Assembly (NCBI GenBank): GCA_015680905.1
Contig: CM027384.1
Coordinates: 65,169,001 to 65,233,000, forward strand
Direction: 5' to 3'
DNA length: 64,000 nt
DNA from: Coptis chinensis
Taxonomy: Eukaryota > Streptophyta > Magnoliopsida > Ranunculales > Ranunculaceae
In this document: one piece after another, positions 48,910 through 61,573 of the stretch
How the letters are laid out: each line of letters begins with the position of its first letter
Position numbering within the stretch: position 1 is the first letter of the stretch
Notes under the pieces: generated by a model
The model's input: the letters and a program-made list of their open reading frames with translations, nothing else
The model's database searches: none
What the model was told of the DNA's origin: nothing
Translations under genes and position numbers: made by a program

Positions 48910-50310
48910 AAATTTGTCTTTTTATGTGTTTTGGAAAAAAGAAACAAATCTACGATTATTTGAGCTGCTTTGGGGTAATTTAGTAATTAAGAACCCAAAA
49001 AAAGAGAAACAAAACCCAACCTTTCACAAACTCTTCCTCCCAAAACACCACCACCACCACCGCCAAGAACACTTTGAAACGAGCCAAAGATGGAAGTGTT
49101 TTCCCGATGGTAAATCTATCTTCTTATTAAAACTTCAAATTCAATCTCATTCAACTTCTGCATGAAGTTGTTGACAAAGAGTTTTCATAGCCATGATAAA
49201 AGCGAGTTACTTTTTGGAAGAAGAAGAAAGGTATGATTTTATATCTCTGAGTTGTTTATCGTTTATGACTTAGTTGTAATTCGACATATATTTGTAATCA
49301 CATTAATTTTTATTAGTGTTTTCTAATGGTTTGGATTGGATATTCACTTTACATCTCAAGTTGCTTAATGAATTCCTCTAACTGGAAAAATAAAATAAAA
49401 TAAAAAAAGATCAACAAATAAATCTCGCTAATTAGCGCTCTGTCTTAGAGATATATCACAAGGAGAAAAGAAGCTAACCACAAACACCATAAGCACTGTG
49501 TCGTGTCTTTGTTGGTATAACTGATGCAGTGATGCCATCTTATGAATGCTTTAAAAAGATATTATACCTTGATATAACAATCTTAATAAAACAATGGATT
49601 GTTTAGATTCTCAGACTCACGGAGTCGAGAAGCAAGCATATACTTCATTCAGTTTTTCACTCTTCTTAGCAAGCTATGCTGGATTCAACTTTAATTTTCT
49701 TCGCCTCAATAGTTGGCACCTACGTTTTGGCTACACCCACAAATAGACTATCCAATTGATGATTTAATTATTTTTCAGTGTACATAGAAGTCTACCCACA
49801 GAGTTCACATGTTATCGATTTAATATGCTCCAGCAAGAAGCTAGGTACTACAGGATAGAAACTTGCAACTAACAAAAAGGTAAAACAGATAGTAATAAAC
49901 AACTAGGTGACTTTGTTTTGATCAAGTGGAAAGCCATTAACCCATGCATAAATGCATGACACTTGCGGGGGAGAACGTAAGAAGGGACATACATAAATGA
50001 AATATGAATAAGCTTCATGCGAAAGAAAAGCAATTTGATAAAGCCCCTAAACCCATCCTTCACGAACTCTATAAAAGGATGTTTAATGAAATGTAACATC
50101 ACAACAGGTAACCAACAGTAACATAATTGGTACTGTGTTCTAAGAGTAAGACTTAGGATAATTCTAAAATTGGCTAGTTGTTAAGAAAGTTGCATCAATG
50201 GCTCACCTTATGGTGAACATTGTTGTTCTGTTAGCAATACTGACATATATATAGTTTCTAAATGTTGAATTGATTTGGGTTGAGTTTTATTTTACCAATT
50301 TGATATTTCT
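48910..50310. other. Helitron interior, left half; no gene recognised
   Basis: The plus-strand frame at 48,914-49,165 contains a His-rich run (CACCACCACC-type sequence near 49,050) and no family signature. An AAGG|GTATG-like donor at about 49,230 could belong to an upstream exon of the captured gene, but this is not provable. The rest is AT-rich. Confidence 0.35.
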
Positions 50311-50315
50311 TTTAG

Positions 50316-50590
50316 AATTTCTCAAGGTCAAATGCTTAATGGTTTGTGAAGTGGCTTTTATCCTTGATCGTAAGCACGAACAACTTCACCAGATGTCTAA
50401 TGATCCCATGAATCAAGTTTTTCAGTATGCTCTCTCTCTCTCTCTCATATTTAGCTTACTATTTGAACAACCTTGCGAGCTTAACTTGAATTTGATTTCT
50501 CTCTGGAGAGTTTTTGAGAGGTCACTGCAATATGTGAAGCCCTTTAGCAGTTAAACGAACCCAGATGCTGTTAGGCAGGTTCAAGAGTAT
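50316..50590 (+). pseudogene. RPB4 (RNA polymerase II subunit 4) fragment captured by Helitron
   Basis: Two exon pieces with an intron between. Piece 1, 50,316-50,424, follows tttcttttag and reads (E)FLKVKCLMVCEVAFILDRKH, then EQLHQMSNDPMNQVFQ, ending at a gtatgc donor. Piece 2, from about 50,510, reads VFERSLQYVKPFSS, a stop (TAA at about 50,552), then TNPDAVRQVQE. This follows the plant RPB4 core, which I recall as EFLKAKCLMNCEV ... DPMNQV ... VFEKSLQYVKRFSRYKNPDA then VRQVRE. The stop replaces the Arg/Tyr codons, and the C-terminal half of RPB4 is absent. The acceptor before piece 2 is imperfect (GAGAGTTTTTG). The strand matches the Helitron orientation, as is usual for captured genes. The gene name is from memory of the family. 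Confidence 0.82.
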
Positions 50591-51347
50591 CCTCCAAATT
50601 AGTTTAATTATAGAAAACTGTTTTTGCTTTAAACTTATATTAAACACTTCTTCGGTATATAATAAAAAGTCCCATTTGTAGTATGATTACATGATTAGTT
50701 ATTAATCGTGATCACATAATCACATTTTGTAATGAGAAGAGAGAAAGTGTGTTGGTATTATACATTTGTACCACGAGGGTTATACACTCATACTGTCATG
50801 CCTATACCAAATCATCTCCCTTGCTACAAGGGAAAACCGTTATTCGTGAGTCATTCTTTTTGCCACCGTTTGGGTTGTATTCTTTGGAGTGGAACTCGCT
50901 ATATCTTAAATTTATTTGACTTGAAATGAAAGGGATATTATGATTAATACTTCCAAGTGTTTATGGTGTGTGTGGTCTGTGTCATAGTTTGTTTCAAGAG
51001 CTCTATATTGGCAATATGATCCTTAACTGCCCCTAGAATCCTCGAGTAGGTACCAGTTGGCCGAATTCGAGGTAATGTTTAGTATGTATTGTTTAATGAA
51101 AAAAAAAGCTTATTTGAGGATGTTGATTTTAGTATTAGAACCTACCTAAGAACAAATTTCAGTGCTTAACCAATGATTTTGATGGTGCCAAGTTGAGAAA
51201 CATATCATTCTTTAAGACTAAGCCCAACAAAATAATAATGGGTTAACACCTTATCATTGAACATAAGCTACCCACTCAGTTTCAGTTTAGGATCCTAAGT
51301 GTTTTGAGTATTAATCTAATAACGAAAAATGTCTTTTTTATTTCAGG

Positions 51348-51605
51348 TGTCTCAGGAAGCATGTCAATCTAATTACCAGTGACTTTCGAGATGTGAGCAT
51401 GGATAGGAGTTGGGTTTGGACGATACAATTTCATTCTCTGACGACGATTATGAAAGTTTATGATAGGAAAGCCCGGCGATTCTTTGTAAGTAATGATTTT
51501 GAAGGAGATATAACTGAAATCTTATTTGATAAGGCAAAAAGTTTAGATGAATTGTACTACTGGAGCTTGACTAAGTGGTGGAAAGGATTGATTTATGGAG
51601 GATGA
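51348..51605 (+). other. Unidentified open frame in Helitron
   Basis: After a good acceptor (tttttatttcag at about 51,347) an open frame runs to a stop at 51,605. From the ATG at 51,393 it reads MSMDRSWVWTIQFHSL, KVYDRKARRFFVSNDFEGDI, LFDKAKSLDELYYWSLTKWW. I do not recognise the family. Because it lies between a splice acceptor and the Helitron 3' end, it may be the last exon of a second captured gene. Confidence 0.4.
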
Positions 51606-52247
51606 ATGATACATGTACTAGGACTTCTCAATCCTGGAGCTAGATGAACATAAACATGCTCTATTAGTAGAGTAAAATAAAAAACAATATTTACTGTGAC
51701 TTCATTGAGAGAATCGGATTTGTGCTCACGTATGGTTGGATCGTTTGAACTTTGGAGGTAGTAACTCAAAGACGTGGCGATATAATTTGAATTGTACATA
51801 TTAGTTAGTATTTAGAATTTCTTAGAGAAATGATTGTTGTGGGTATATTTGTTCAAGTTCAAGAGCTGCATGTTAGCCTTGCATAACGAATTGTTGTCTA
51901 ATAGGAAAATGCTTGCTCTTTATTTCATTAGATATTAAACCTCACAAGTCAAATTAACAAGCTCGGCCATAGGGGGGGCAGCGTGGCTAGTACTATATTG
52001 TGTTCGCTGATTCTATAGAATTGAAGTGCTAGCTTTCTATAGAAGGAAATCCGTTCTATCTTCGGAGACAGTTTCCCATCAACCTTCAAGCATCATGAGG
52101 AGGAAAATCTGTCTTAAGGACATAGTGTATCTACACTAGGCTCGGATTTAATTAAGAAGTACAAAACACTTACAAGACAAAAGATTTGTATAGTTTGGTA
52201 ATTAGTAAATAGTAAATACAATTAAGTTGTATATTCCTAATAATTTC

Positions 52248-52610
52248 CTGGGGCCTCCAACCTGCACATGAATCTTAAATCCTGCAGTTATATAGCCTAT
52301 AGGCAACAGGGCATCACTCAGATGCAAAATGTACGTTCTACGGTTCTACCCACACTTTGCCTTCAACACCGCACACGCTTCGGCATCTCTCTGGTTGCAT
52401 CAGGATAGTCTAATTCTGAAAGACCTTATGGTAGCCAATTCAAGCATAGGCTACACACACCTTTTCTTTTTCTTTCTAATATGTTCTAACTGAATGTTTA
52501 TGTTGATTGATTGGGACACATATCAGAACAATTAATGGTGACTTACCTAAGTTCTCTCCCAAATAGTTACAAATCGAAGAGATACACGACAATAGTAATA
52601 CAGGATATTG
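52248..52610. other. Unassigned spacer before LHCB1 copy 2
   Basis: I see no gene here. The sequence does not match the far upstream block of copies 1 and 3. LHCB1-block homology resumes at about 52,610 (AAATATATTAAAGCATA). Confidence 0.45.
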
Positions 52611-52661
52611 GAAAATATATTAAAGCATAGGATAGGCAAACTGAGCGAATCTGATATCAAT

Positions 52662-53726
<1,065 letters not shown>

Positions 53727-54477
53727 ATGAACTGACTGATTGAATTTGACTCATCAACATCTATTTTTCTTGTTTGGTTTTTCTTATAGAGACTTCCGGT
53801 TTCTTTTCCTCCCCTACATGTTACTTTTGAGTACATATGTCTTCGGCAAATGTGAAATTATGTAATGTGATTTATCTTCAATTGTTTGTTTCAAATGTTT
53901 GGTTGGTTCAAGATTATTACTACTCATTGCACCATAGACACGTTGTCGAGTGTGTAGGATTCTGTCGTCAATCTCTGCCGTATTTCATATGTAACCTGAT
54001 CGAGCTCTTTGAGAAGGCCTGCGAAATAATTTTCACCATAAAGACATGTAGGTTCTGTATAAACTCAAAAACGGAGAGAACATCTGTCTCCATAAACCGT
54101 CTGTTCCAAGCATATAAAGTTCTTGTTAGAACATAGCACCATAAGAAGTCTAATTACAGAAATATTGCCAGTACATAACTTCCTTACAAGGAGGTTTAAC
54201 CCGATTCTTCGGACATTTATAAAAGAATGTTGGGTACTGAACACTTGAGGACCAGAGGATTTTTACAAAGTAAGAAACATATTATGAGCAACAATTTTCC
54301 CGACATGGACCAAGAGAAACAAAATAATGTAATTTCCTTTTTTGGTTGGGCGGGATCATTCTATCAATTCCAATTTTGTGGTTAGCTGGCTGGACATAGT
54401 TGCTCAATCTGCTGAGCATGAGTTCTTTGATTCTGTATGTATGTTGTGGCTTTCTGCTGAGTCCTTTTGCTATAAAT

Positions 54478-54588
54478 TTATGTGCAGCATCCACCACTAG
54501 GAGGTGCCTGGTATTCTTGTTTCTGTTTCAGAATGTTCCTCTTCATGAGGATAGATCCCTCTTCCAGTAGACTAGGAACCTCCAGTAT
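54478..54588 (-). pseudogene. Orphan copy of last RAB exon
   Basis: A single terminal exon of a RABC/Rab18-type GTPase, out of context. After a splice acceptor (ctcacacag on the minus strand) it reads [36 protein letters not shown], stop. This is the hypervariable tail with the twin Cys that is geranylgeranylated in Rab proteins. It is homologous to the real last exon at 57,891-58,001. No other RAB exon lies near it, so it cannot be made as part of a GTPase here. It marks the tandem duplication that carried LHCB1. The reading is still open and the acceptor intact. Confidence 0.88.
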
Positions 54589-55712
54589 CTGTGTGAGTAC
54601 AAAGTATGTCAGTGAAGCAGTACAAACTACATCAGTCTGCAATATATAATCACCCTATGAACCCAAGGGCCTCTATATAAAAAGGTAGTCTCCATGATAT
54701 AGATAGAAAAGAAAAGGGGGGGACAAGCTCGCAAAACAAAGATCAGACTTTACTGTGGTAAATGCAGGTATGTTTGGTGTAAGAGTTGGTGTTTGCTGAT
54801 AAGTAAATAGGGGCTTGCAACAATGAGTTGAACATATATCTCAACTTTTATCATTTTACCCGTTGAAAGATAAGTCGATCACGTGGAGTTATTATAAGTC
54901 TACAGAGTAATGTAAGTTTTTGCAAAGGATTTGCAATAAGTAAGATGAGAAGATAATATATCATCGAAGATGAAACATTGGAGCAAAAGAAGTTGTGCAC
55001 ATGTTTGAAAGTAAATTATATGCGTCCAATTGAACAACAGATCAAGATGTGCACAATATGAAACAGATAAGACACTACTAATGGCTTCAAAGACACTATG
55101 TAATGCTAACTTTTAATTTCCGGGCGACTCCATTATAGTCATGAGAAGATGGTGAGACTAAATACGATGAAGATATATAGGAAATAGTGCATTAAGATCA
55201 TAGCAATATAGCATGTGGGCAGCCTAAACCATTCTAATGTTTTTGTACGCTTCAAACAATCTCGTAGTATTTCTGTAGTCATGACAAATTGAATATGAAC
55301 TACATATGAGATAGAAGGAACACAGATGTTAGCTTCAAAAGTAATTAGAAACCATAAGCGTTATCCTTGGCTGATAGCATGTCAAATTTGATTAAATCGA
55401 ATTCAATTAATGAATAACTGCGTCAGTGCAACTCTTTAAAGTGGTAGCTCAGTTCACAAAGGACTGGCCAACTACTAAACTCTACACAAACCTGGAGTGA
55501 TTTCAACAGTAGTTTGTATAACAAAGATAACAGGGGTATTTGACTTCTCTTCATCGGAAAAATGAAGAATTGTACTTGCAATAAATGATTTTGTATGACT
55601 TCCAAAATTATTTTCATTTCAAAATAACAAATTCTTAGACACCCACGTAAATAATATACTATAAAATATATTAAAGCATACAATGGGCTTGCTTAGAGAA
55701 TCTGACGTGTAT

Positions 55713-55873
55713 CCAATGTGGCAGACTCTCCACCAGCCAATTTCTCTTCAACTCCCTCCACTAATGTTATAAGTAATCTACATTTCCACAGATATCCCAA
55801 GATGTCTAGATTTCCATGGATAATTACATTTTGTTTCTTTCTCTACATCACATAGTATCCCTACCTATATATA
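55713..55873 (+). promoter_or_regulatory. LHCB1 copy 3 core promoter
   Basis: CCAAT at 55,713-55,717, a GATAA core near 55,819 in CCATGGATAATTACATTTTG, and TATATATA at 55,866-55,873, about 90 bases before the start codon. It matches the promoter of copy 2 closely. Confidence 0.75.
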
Positions 55874-55963
55874 CATCCTCATAACACTCTTCTTCAGTCC
55901 AACAATAATTCAAATCTTTAGTTCACCTTAATCTTTCTTGTAATCTTATACCTACACTTTTCA

Positions 55964-56767
<804 letters not shown>

Positions 56768-57298
56768 ATTAGCTGAGTGATTGAATCTGGCTCACCTCAA
56801 CAGCTTGACATTTATCTTTCTTGTTCTTTCTTGTTTTTGTTTTTGTTTTTGTTTTTCTGAGATTCCGGGTTTCTATTCCTGCCTAACAAATTTACCAGGA
56901 ATTATTTGAGTACATACGTTGCTCGGCAAGTGTAAATTGTTGCAATGTGATATATGAATGTATCTTTTATTGTTTTTACTGTTTGATATATTTGGCTGGT
57001 TCATAAAAATATTCCTTCTCAGTACATCATATATGCAGGTTCTCAGATAAGTTTAAAATTTTGTAGTTGAATGAATTACTTAATAATGATTTTTAGTGTT
57101 CCAGATTAACAGATATCTGAAGTTTTTATCAACAGCCTAACCGAGCTCATTGTGAAGGTCTAATGATAAGAGCGACACAGATTGCCTGGAGAAGTTTTAC
57201 TCACCAATAACAAGCTGTATCTTCAACTACTGAATAAAGACACACAGGTTCAGTTTAGAACCGAAGACAGATAACTTAATGAATTTTCAGGTCCGAGT

Positions 57299-57548
57299 TA
57301 GGGCAGGGAATCGGATCGGGTTTGACCCGAATCCGACCCGACCCGAACCCGAATAGGTCGGGTTGATTTTTATATTCGTTTACTTATTCGGGTTCGGGTT
57401 CGGGTCTGTCGGATTCGGATTCGGGTTCGGATATATTTTTTGGGTTTTTTTTTTTGAATTTTTAGTGTTATCCGATCGGGTTAGTAGGATATAATCGGGT
57501 TCGCGTTCGGATTCGGATATAGCCATATCCGACCCGATCCCTGCCCTA
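57299..57548. mobile_element. GC-rich MITE of TCGGAT/CCCGAA family, hAT-like
   Basis: A 250-bp element flanked by a perfect 8-bp target duplication GTCCGAGT (57,291-57,298 and 57,549-57,556). It starts TAGGGCAGGGAATCGG and ends CGATCCCTGCCCTA, inverted ends. The inside is built from GGGTTCGGGTTCGG and related words. The same family is at 12,695-12,954. The 8-bp duplication and TAGGG ends suggest hAT origin. Confidence 0.88.
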
Positions 57549-57890
57549 GTCCGAGTATATAAAACTCTTGTAGACCATGTTTACTCTTTTAGTAACAGAA
57601 ACATTCTGAGTACATAAAATCCAAATGAGCCCTTTCACACAACTTCTAGTGTATTCAACTATTCATCAATAGTGAGGGAAATTGATCCAATGTGTAAAAC
57701 AAAGGATTTTACAAAATGATCAATATTAGGAGAAACAATTTTCCCTTAAAATGCACCAAGTGTTATTTTTCCTTTTCGTTGAAGGGGGCGAACCATAAGT
57801 TTCTGGCTTGACATAGTTCCTGAACCTGCTGTCTGAGTTCTTTAATTCTATATGTATATTGTTTGTGCTGAGGCCTTACGCTACATATTT

Positions 57891-60800
57891 TTAAGAGCAA
57901 CATCCACCACTAGGGGGTGCATGGTATTCACGTTTCTCTTCCAGTATGTTCCTCTTCGTAAGATTATAATCCTCATTCAAAAGATTTGGAACCTCCAGTA
58001 TCTGTGTACATACCGTGCTATGTTAGTGAGCCAGTATAAAGCAAACCACATCAGTCTGCAGATAAATTATCACCCCACGAATGCCAAAGGCATCACATAT
58101 GAAGTTAACCACCAAGATCTAGCTAGAAAAAACAAAGTGGAGGAGCTGGCAACAAAGTTCAGATTTTCCTGTGACAAATGCAGATGTGTTTGCTTGGGTA
58201 CTTATAAATCGATTTGTGTGGATGTTTATGTATTGTACCAGTTTTTATCATACTTTTCCCAATCAACACGATGCGGGCGGATTTAGTGCCACATCGTAAC
58301 TTTGTGTTTGACATTGGAGCTAGTAGACTTCTCAAGGGATGTTATTGACTCAAGGACACCCATGAAGATTCACTAGGTCTACATAATTTGACAATTCGCA
58401 GTAGGTAGTTAAAGTAATGAATATGATCAGAGACTAGTTTTCAACAGGCATCACACACATGTAATTTGCCTAGGTGGCCATAGCTGTAGGAGTGACTGGG
58501 ACCACCTACTCAACATGAACAAAGTTCAAGCAACTTGATCTTTTTTGTTGAAACGTCACTTGTCCAAGCAAATACCATTACTCGATCATTTCTACCTCAG
58601 GACTTGCTACTCATTTTGATTCAGTTTTCTGATTTATATTCGGAAAAAATAAAATAAAAAATAAACAAAAAAATAATATCCGATTTTTCCAGTTCAAGAA
58701 GAATGTGTTATTATGGGTTGTTAAAATATTTGAACGCCTATATGCTACTGCTCTTCTCAAAATTAGATATCCGAAAAGTCTGTCACATTAAATACTTAAA
58801 ATAGCACTGAAAATAAGAAATCTGGATTTACCATTTTGTCAAGAAAAGAACTAGGAATTGAACAAACTTTAATGAATAAAATCGTTTTTTTTTTCGGGTT
58901 GAACTTATCAATAAAATACAAGAATAAAAAGATAAATTTACAGATTTACTCGACAATATGGCAATCACATATTCCTGTAATGTTCTTTATTTTTGTTGCC
59001 GTTTTTCCTGTTTAATACTGACCCAGAGACAATGCTCTTTGTTGCCCGGATTGTTCTGTTAAAGAAACTGTTAGTGTCCTATTTTAGCATGCACCCTGAG
59101 GACAAGTGACATCTTGACATACTCTAGAGTTGAACGGCATAAAGCCATTCTTTGGTCCAACGACACTGCTCTACACAATTGATTTATCCAATTTCTTCTT
59201 TTCACGAGTCTGAATATGATATATGCTTAAGTTGTAGACCAACCATATCATATTGTGTAGATTTATATCCTCATGACCGATTCTTGTAATTTATGTTCAA
59301 TACGATAAATATACATGGTGGAAAAACAAAAAAAACAACAATATATAGATATTAAATAAAAGCAAAGATGACAACTTTGTAATATTAACATATATCATTA
59401 TTAACATAACCAGTAGGGAACTGTATTGTATATGCAATAAATTAGTAAAGTACCTTAAAAGTACCATACTACATTTGAAAAGAGGTGTGTGGTTTTGCAG
59501 AATGCGTACCTTTGATGCAAGCTCTTCAAAGCACTGCTGCACATTTTCTCGGGTTTTAGCACTACTTTCTAGAAATAAACATCCACACTCTTTTGCAAGA
59601 GCAATACCCTCTTCCCTTGTTACATCCCTTTCACTATCCTGAAAAGCATCATGTCTCAGTAAGAAGAGGGCCGCATTCTTTTCTACTACTAGCATAACTG
59701 AGTGACGAATAAAACTCTACAGAAAACACCTATGTTATATACCATCTCTAGAAATAGTTGAACTTGATTCTCTCACAAGCACGCTAGGAGTAAAGAAGTG
59801 TTTTTTTCAGCTGGAGATTGGAGTAAGAGCAAATTGCAAAACTACAAAGAAGCTTTCAAACCTCTAAAAGTGTTTATTTTTAAAATATTTTGTTGAACAT
59901 TACTGAACATAAGGATTGCATTAATGTTGAAATCCAAATTCTGTTAATGAGAATAATCTCAAAGATTAGCAGAGATCGGTGTTTAAAGTATGATCTATGT
60001 ATGAATTAATTACGTGGGAACTTCATTTGGTGCAGACCAGTATCAGCATCATTATGAGTAAAACTTCTTCTCATAAGCTGCTTAATGGATAGAAAGCTAA
60101 GAGATAGATAAGAGTAACTGGCCTTATCAACTTTATTGCCGACAAGCATCTTGATACAATCAGGGTTAGTTGAGTAGAGCTCCACTTCCCTTGCCCAAAT
60201 ATCTGATAAGTTGGTAAATGTTTCTCGCCTTGTGACATCATAAACTGAAAGGAGAAATAAGCTGAATCACTACCACACATACAAATTAAGAAATCCTATC
60301 TGAACCAGAAATGTTAAACACTTAAACATACGTAAGGTAGAGACTAGCACGCATGGGGGGAGGTAGAGCAAGGGGGAGCAAAGCGGATACGGAAAGGATA
60401 TGTACTGTGATATACAGCAGGAGACTTCTAATGTTTTCTTAAAAGTGGCATCGTTATTCAACATTCTGGGGAACGGTGTAACATTTACAGAATATTAACA
60501 GCTTATACTTTCCAATAGTGCAGAATTAAATATAGAGGTTTACCAGACTGAAAGTAAGATGGATTCTTCATGTTATCAGTTAGTTTGAAAGGTTCAAACT
60601 TCAAACTAGAGAAACTTGGGTCTAGTCATCTCAAACTATAATTTATAAGGTCACTAAAGTCTATGTATGAAGAATGCTTACTCTTACCATCCAAAATAAA
60701 ACTGCCATCCACTGATGTTTCAATAGCTTTTCGTATCGAAATGAATAAGAAAAATCAATCAAAGAAGAAAAGCAAAAGAGAAGGATGAATAAGAAGAAGA

Positions 60801-61538
60801 AGAAGAATACAAAGAAAATGGAAGAAGAACACTGAAACTTCAAACATCAATCAAAGACAAGGAACAAAAGAGAGGGTGGTTTATTCTCCCTTTGCAAGCG
60901 TTCAGACAATTTTGATATATCTATCAAACCACAAAACAGAACAAAGGAATTAAAGGAGCCAAGATTACTTACAGCTTCCAAAGTCTCAGAGGAAAGTTTC
61001 CAAAAAGAAAATTGTACGGGCATACATAAGAGACCATGCAAAAAGTACTTTGAAATTGAGATTTACAATGAATTATATAATTGTGTGTTTCTTTAATAGG
61101 TACTTGTTGTTGAAAATATATTTTCTATAAGAAAAATTATTTGGGAAAGCAAGAGTTGCAATCAACAATATAATAGTGTTTAGATAATGAGAAATAATGC
61201 TGGAAAAAAATTTCTTCAACAGATAGCATTTCTGTTTTTTTCCTTTTTTTTTTTTTAATCCCCTCATCATCATCTCCCCCCCCCCCAAACACACCGGGGG
61301 ACATTTACTTGTGTGGAAAGTTCCCTATCAGTCAAACACACAATAAAGCTAAGCACCGCCGTGCGGAAATTCAAGAGATTTTCTTTCTGACCCAACTATT
61401 TTTCAACCATTGTTGTCTTCAACAACAGTAAAACTAACCATAAAAGAGTTGGTAGAGAGAGAGAGAGAGGAATTTCTCCAAAAATCTTGACAGAAAGAGT
61501 TGTCTTCAACAACAGTAAAACTAACCATAAAAGAGTTG

Positions 61539-61573
<35 letters not shown>

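Larger units (their letters stand above)
48760..51990 (+). mobile_element. Non-autonomous Helitron with captured gene pieces
   Basis: A 3,231-bp insertion in the 3' LTR of Copia B. It begins TC (TCCTACCTACATTAATATC) and ends CTAG (GCAGCGTGGCTAG). It sits exactly between A and T of the LTR sequence CAAA/TACTAT, with no target duplication. The undisturbed 5' LTR (41,861-41,870) shows the empty site. TC start, CTRR end and A/T insertion without duplication define Helitrons. A short GCCA...TGGC pairing lies just before CTAG; a longer 3' hairpin is not convincing. No Rep/helicase is present. Cargo includes an RPB4-like fragment (50,316-50,590) and an unidentified spliced-looking frame (51,348-51,605). 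Confidence 0.88.
41410..52242 (+). mobile_element. Copia element B with nested solo LTR and Helitron
   Basis: Bounded by a perfect 5-bp target duplication ATTTC (41,405-41,409 and 52,243-52,247). The 5' LTR is 41,410-42,116 and the 3' LTR runs from 48,305 to 52,242, interrupted by a Helitron. Coding parts in Copia order on the plus strand: gag (42,336-43,020, with zinc knuckle CYNCGKAGH), protease/integrase (44,700-45,843; DTSATRHIC, WYGRLGHVNYD, CKTCVEFK, IRSDRGGEYESPFE), reverse transcriptase (46,355-47,278; [11 protein letters not shown]) and RNase H (47,280-47,689; DNIVDPLTKGL). A solo LTR sits inside gag. The two LTRs differ at roughly 6-7% of positions over the first 175 bases by eye, so it is younger than Copia A. 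It is broken at a handful of places. Confidence 0.93.
48305..52242 (+). repeat. 3' LTR of Copia B, split by a Helitron
   Basis: The left part is 48,305-48,759 and the right part 51,991-52,242. Joined, they match the 5' LTR at 41,410-42,116 with no bases missing or duplicated at the junction (..CAAA and TACTAT..). Confidence 0.92.

Noticed and set aside
54282-54497. A separate minus-strand gene overlapping the orphan RAB exon
   Set aside because: It is another frame across the end of the RAB terminal exon and its 3' flank, with no family signature.
57852-58286. Plus-strand gene of 144 codons
   Set aside because: It is antisense to the RAB terminal exon and intron. The minus strand has splice acceptor, Rab tail and stop.
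60661-61294. Minus-strand frames rich in Phe, Leu or Lys within the RAB gene
   Set aside because: They are low-complexity readings of intron T- and A-rich tracts.
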